Of a stretch of 7,807 nt of DNA, positions 5,198 to 7,807 are shown piece by piece. This DNA comes from Treponema sp. Lineage in GTDB: Bacteria; Spirochaetota; Spirochaetia; Treponematales; Breznakiellaceae. Position 1 is the stretch's first letter, and each line of letters starts with the position of its first letter. Made by a program: the position numbers and the translations under genes. The notes below the pieces were generated by a model. That model searched no databases, was not told the origin of the DNA, and saw only the letters and a program-made list of their open reading frames with translations. Location: NCBI GenBank assembly GCA_031266095.1, contig JAISBR010000058.1, forward strand, positions 1-7,807. Reading direction: 5' to 3'.

Positions 5198-7435
5198 ATG
5201 AAAAAAACTCTTTTTGCGATTTCTGTGGCGCTGCTCACAGCCGGCGTGTTGATGCTGGCAGGGTGTGAGCAGCCTGCGTTCACGAGCGAACCGACAACGC
5301 CGATTAAAGCGCCGGCGCTGTCGGCCGAGGTTCTGCCCGGGGCCGTGCTTCTTTCCTGGGACCCGGTTGCCGACGTACAGGAGTACAAGCTGTACCGGAA
5401 AGCCGGGGCCGATAGCCTGCCGGTTCTTCTTCAAGATGAGATAACTTATGCGGGTTATTACGTCGACAAGGTGGGTTTTAACAACTCCCTGAAAGACGGG
5501 GTTGCTTATACCTATACCCTGGAAGCGGTGGCGCGAGGCTATGCCCCGCTGACAGGGGCCATTTCAGACCCCAAAACCGTGACGGCCACCATCCCCGCCC
5601 GGACCCCGACCATTGTAACGGCCCCCGCCGCGGACGCCGTTACGCTTACCCCCTATGTTAACGCTGGTATCGGCGCTTCAAATCCCGATATGCTGGAAGT
5701 GTACTGGGCAACGGAAAAGGCGAACCTGCCCCTCCGTTACGTGGTTGAGTATATCTACGGCGACGGGCAGACCCTGCCCCTTGTTTATGGGGACACTTCT
5801 TCCGGTTCTTCTCTAACGGGAGATATTTATGCCAAGCGGGCGGTTTTCCCCCTGGTTGGCGGCGCTTCCACCATCAAGATCACCGCACGATGGGACGGTT
5901 CCAACTACTACGCCCCGGCTTCCGTTACCAAGGCCCATACCGGCGCCCCCACGGTGTTACCGGTTGTTGGCTCTATTAGTGGCAGCGGTTCGCCGGCGGC
6001 AAACGGCAACCTTACCCTGTACTGGACCGCCATTACCGGCGCGACAGGCTACGATGTATACAGGGCGGAAATCACTTCGGGCGGCCCCTCGTCTAGTGGT
6101 AATACCTACGCCTCTAATCTTGAGGGCGCGACGATCGGAGCGTATTCGCTGATAGCCCCGAACGCGGGCGATACCCGGCAGAACGGGAATGACGTGTATT
6201 TTACGGACGCCGGGTATGACAGCGCGAAGAAGTGGCTCTACCTTGTTATAGCCAAGAACGCCGGCGCCAGGTCCTCCGGCCCCGCTCTGTACGCGCGGGT
6301 CCCCAGCACGCCTTCCGTTTCCGATGTGAATAATTTCACGGTTAGCACCTTCCAGGATACCGCCGCCGACGATGACGCATGGAAAGTTTCGGTCAGTTGG
6401 GACCGGGTAGAAGGCGTAGCTTACACGCTGTACCGCGCTCCTGCTGAGTTCGACCAGTCCGATAGTATGGTTAGCGTTGGCGAGTATACCGCAATTCCCG
6501 CGGCTTCCCTCTCCGAAAAAGACGGCAAAGTCATCTATATTGATACGGTAGGAACCGGACAGCTCAGCCTGTGGCAATCGTACCGGTACAAGGTAGTCGG
6601 CACTAAAGACGGCGCTTCCACTCAAAGTACCAGGAATCTCACGACTTTACCGTTCGGCAAGTTCTTCAGCGGGTCTCCGAATGTTAGTGCTTCAGGCGTT
6701 AGCTACGGCCAGCTCAAAGTCAGGCCCTCCGAGCCACCGTATTCCACCGGTCTTACCTACGAACTGTATGCCGCCGAGTCCGACGGGACACAACTGACTT
6801 CCGGCTGGACGGAGATTACCCTGGGAACGGCCGACGACAACGGCTATTACACCTGGAGCGCGCCCGACACCCGGAAACGCTATGTATTCAGCCAGACCAC
6901 CAAAGCCGGCGACATAACCCTGGGAAACAACAATCCTTCTACTTCCACTTTGAACCCGTATGCGCCGAAACTTGCCGCTTCAAGCTCTTCCTGGGGAATA
7001 TCTCCAAGCGTACTCGGCCAAGATACCGGTAACGTAGTAATAAGCATCGGATCGGCGCTCACCCCGCCCGCAGATCCCCCCGCCAGTTGGTGGCTGAAAG
7101 AGTCCGCTTACCAGACTCTTTCCGGCGCGAAGATCTACCGTTCCGCAGAGGCAGACAACTCAACAATCGGGAAAACGTCTGTAGCTACGGTCCTATTCAA
7201 CGCCACCAATGCCGCGATTACGGTTAATACAGCCAGTGTAGCGCCGTGGTCCTTCTACATCGTGCTGCCCAAACATAACACGATTCCGGCGACGACTGCC
7301 GGCGTAGGTACTAGTGAAAACTGGTACTTCGGGACCGAGTATAATTCTGGGGGAGCTACCAGCTTTACCAGCACTAACTACTATGTCATTCAGAGGACAT
7401 CTACTACTGCCACAACGGTCAGCAGCGTGAACTAA
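5198..7435 (+). CDS. Large surface lipoprotein with repeated fibronectin-III-like domains
   Basis: A 745-residue protein. MKKTLFAISVALLTAGVLM leads into the lipobox LAGC, with lipidation expected on Cys23 after signal peptidase II cleavage. The rest is a chain of beta-sandwich units. At least three repeat an FN3-like core: LLSWDPVADVQEYKLYRKAG (W54 to R67), LYWTAITGATGYDVYRAE (274-291) and VSWDRVEGVAYTLYRAP (399-415). LSGAKIYRSAE (641-651) echoes the end of that core in the last unit. Ser, Thr, Gly and Ala are frequent and no catalytic motif is visible. Large repetitive lipoproteins of this kind are common in spirochaetes and Bacteroidetes and usually act in adhesion, glycan binding or as surface structure. 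No specific ligand can be assigned. It is transcribed alone from the promoter at 5106, with AGGAGG 5 nt before its ATG, and is closed by a strong hairpin. The C-terminus (TTATTVSSVN) carries no sorting signal I can recognise. Confidence 0.85.
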   Translation: MKKTLFAISVALLTAGVLMLAGCEQPAFTSEPTTPIKAPALSAEVLPGAVLLSWDPVADVQEYKLYRKAGADSLPVLLQDEITYAGYYVDKVGFNNSLKDGVAYTYTLEAVARGYAPLTGAISDPKTVTATIPARTPTIVTAPAADAVTLTPYVNAGIGASNPDMLEVYWATEKANLPLRYVVEYIYGDGQTLPLVYGDTSSGSSLTGDIYAKRAVFPLVGGASTIKITARWDGSNYYAPASVTKAHTGAPTVLPVVGSISGSGSPAANGNLTLYWTAITGATGYDVYRAEITSGGPSSSGNTYASNLEGATIGAYSLIAPNAGDTRQNGNDVYFTDAGYDSAKKWLYLVIAKNAGARSSGPALYARVPSTPSVSDVNNFTVSTFQDTAADDDAWKVSVSWDRVEGVAYTLYRAPAEFDQSDSMVSVGEYTAIPAASLSEKDGKVIYIDTVGTGQLSLWQSYRYKVVGTKDGASTQSTRNLTTLPFGKFFSGSPNVSASGVSYGQLKVRPSEPPYSTGLTYELYAAESDGTQLTSGWTEITLGTADDNGYYTWSAPDTRKRYVFSQTTKAGDITLGNNNPSTSTLNPYAPKLAASSSSWGISPSVLGQDTGNVVISIGSALTPPADPPASWWLKESAYQTLSGAKIYRSAEADNSTIGKTSVATVLFNATNAAITVNTASVAPWSFYIVLPKHNTIPATTAGVGTSENWYFGTEYNSGGATSFTSTNYYVIQRTSTTATTVSSVN

Positions 7436-7439
7436 TCAC

Positions 7440-7469
7440 CAAACTGGGGGAGGAGCCTCCCCCAGTTTG
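7440..7469. terminator. Strong GC-rich hairpin after the lipoprotein gene
   Basis: AAACTGGGGGAGG (7441-7453) and CCTCCCCCAGTTT (7456-7468) pair perfectly over 13 bp around a 2-nt AG spacer, and C7440-G7469 adds one more pair. The stem begins 4 nt after the TAA stop. AAA on one arm and TTT on the other give weak U-tracts in both directions, so it can act as a terminator for the lipoprotein gene and perhaps against transcription coming from the right. Confidence 0.8.
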
Positions 7470-7476
7470 CCTCCCT

Positions 7477-7528
7477 AGACGATATGGTGTCAGACACTCT
7501 CTATACGGTGTCAGACACCGTATCGTCT
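7477..7528. repeat. REPIN-like inverted pair of GTGTCAGACAC palindromes
   Basis: The arms 7477-7491 and 7514-7528 are inverted copies over 15 bp with a single difference that still allows a G-U pair. Each half also contains its own short palindrome, GTGTC-A-GACAC, at 7487-7497 and 7508-7518. The second is part of a perfect 21-bp palindrome at 7503-7523. Two inverted REP palindromes in close order match the REPIN form of non-autonomous elements mobilised by RAYT transposases. RAYT-derived coding sequence directly beside it supports this. Confidence 0.65.
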
Positions 7529-7641
7529 AATAAACCCGACGGCCGGCGCGGCCTGAGCCGGTGGTATAAACTGCCAAACATCCACTCCACAGCCTGTTCC
7601 ACAAGCCCCGCCTTCACCGGGTTCTCCGCGATGTACTCATA
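7501..7641 (-). pseudogene. REP-associated tyrosine transposase (RAYT) C-terminal fragment, copy 1
   Basis: On the minus strand this reads YEYIAENPVKAGLVEQAVEW, then MFGSLYHRLRPRRPSG, LLDDTVSDTV and a TAG stop. The 'YI.ENPVKAGLV..A..W..SS' pattern is the conserved C-terminal helix of the Transposase_17/RAYT family, which moves REP palindromes by a single-strand mechanism. The HUH motif and catalytic Tyr lie further N-terminal and are absent. Upstream (higher coordinates) the coding sequence breaks at the palindrome of the second copy, so this is a remnant. The last residues and the stop are encoded by the REP palindrome itself. Confidence 0.72.
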
Positions 7642-7765
7642 CGGTGTCAGACACCATATCGTCTAATAAACCCGGCGGCCGGCGCGGTCTGAGCCGGTGG
7701 TATAAACTGCCAAACATCCACTCCACAGCCTGTTCCACAAGCCCCGCCTTCACCGGGTTCTCCGC
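7503..7765. repeat. 127-bp tandem direct duplication carrying a palindrome plus RAYT 3' coding sequence
   Basis: Copy 1 (7503-7629) and copy 2 (7639-7765) are in the same orientation, offset by 136 bp. I count three mismatches: 7520 G versus A, 7539 A versus G, and 7552 C versus T. The 9-bp spacer (7630-7638) continues the transposase coding sequence of copy 1 on the minus strand. Each unit begins with a GGTGTCAGACACC palindrome. The near-identity points to a recent duplication or ongoing gene conversion. No third full unit is seen to the left, only the lone inverted palindrome at 7487. Confidence 0.9.
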
Positions 7766-7807
7766 TAAGGCTCTAAACTTGACCCACAAACGGCGCAAAC
7801 GATGGAT
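7637..7807 (-). pseudogene. RAYT C-terminal fragment, copy 2, running off the window edge
   Basis: The second copy reads AENPVKAGLVEQAVEW, then MFGSLYHRLRPRRPPG, LLDDMVSDTV and a TGA stop at 7637-7639. Homology to copy 1 ends at 7765. Beyond that the frame stays open for 14 more codons to the window end (IHRLRRLWVKFRAL), but the expected YEYI lead-in is missing. So either this is a junction with unrelated DNA, or a diverged transposase body continues outside the window. I cannot tell which. It is at best the tail of a rearranged gene. Confidence 0.6.

Noticed and set aside
5957..6625. 222-codon minus-strand open frame inside the lipoprotein gene
   Set aside because: It overlaps a protein with clear signal peptide and repeats, and has no recognisable domain.
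7484..7666. 60-codon + strand frame across the repeats
   Set aside because: The translation is the reverse complement of the RAYT tail (GVRH, VSDT from the palindromes), so it is an artefact.
7503..7765. CRISPR array
   Set aside because: Only two long units with a 9-bp spacer, and the unit encodes a transposase tail.

Overview
The window carries the 3' part of a citrate lyase gene cluster, then a short minus-strand pair (an RlpA-like exported protein and an XRE regulator), a large predicted surface lipoprotein, and palindromic repeats mixed with fragments of a REP-associated transposase. The GC-rich protein-coding DNA, the large lipoprotein made of fibronectin-III-like units, and the fermentative citrate lyase cluster fit an anaerobic, host-associated bacterium. 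My best guess is a gut spirochaete of the Treponema type. That is inference from overall style; no rRNA or marker gene is present to prove it.

Region 1 (1-4035, + strand): the 3' end of citF (citrate lyase alpha subunit), an AEC-family permease, citD (acyl carrier protein), citC (citrate lyase ligase) and a citX-citG fusion. CitF and CitD are parts of the lyase. CitG makes the triphosphoribosyl-dephospho-CoA precursor, CitX attaches it to a serine of CitD, and CitC acetylates the bound thiol to activate the enzyme. The permease is a reasonable candidate for citrate or other carboxylate transport. citD, citC and citXG are tightly coupled: the first pair overlaps by 5 nt and the second by 4 nt. 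citC has no ATG, GTG or TTG at its true N-terminus and appears to start at an ATT codon.

Region 2 (4061-4915, - strand): an XRE/Cro-type regulator followed by a small exported double-psi beta-barrel protein related to RlpA. The usual NDRGP motif is replaced in that protein. This pair converges on citXG.

Region 3 (4916-5197): a 282-bp divergent intergenic region with six copies of the pentamer TTGCC/GGCAA, a strong intrinsic terminator facing + with no known gene before it, and a good sigma70-type promoter with an AATCT inverted repeat inside it.

Region 4 (5198-7435, + strand): one 745-residue lipoprotein with repeated beta-sandwich units, followed by a strong hairpin.

Region 5 (7477-7807): GTGTCAGACAC palindromes forming a REPIN-like inverted pair, and a 127-bp tandem duplication (3 mismatches, 9-bp spacer). 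On the minus strand each repeat encodes the C-terminus of a REP-associated tyrosine transposase (RAYT). No CRISPR array, tRNA or rRNA was seen.
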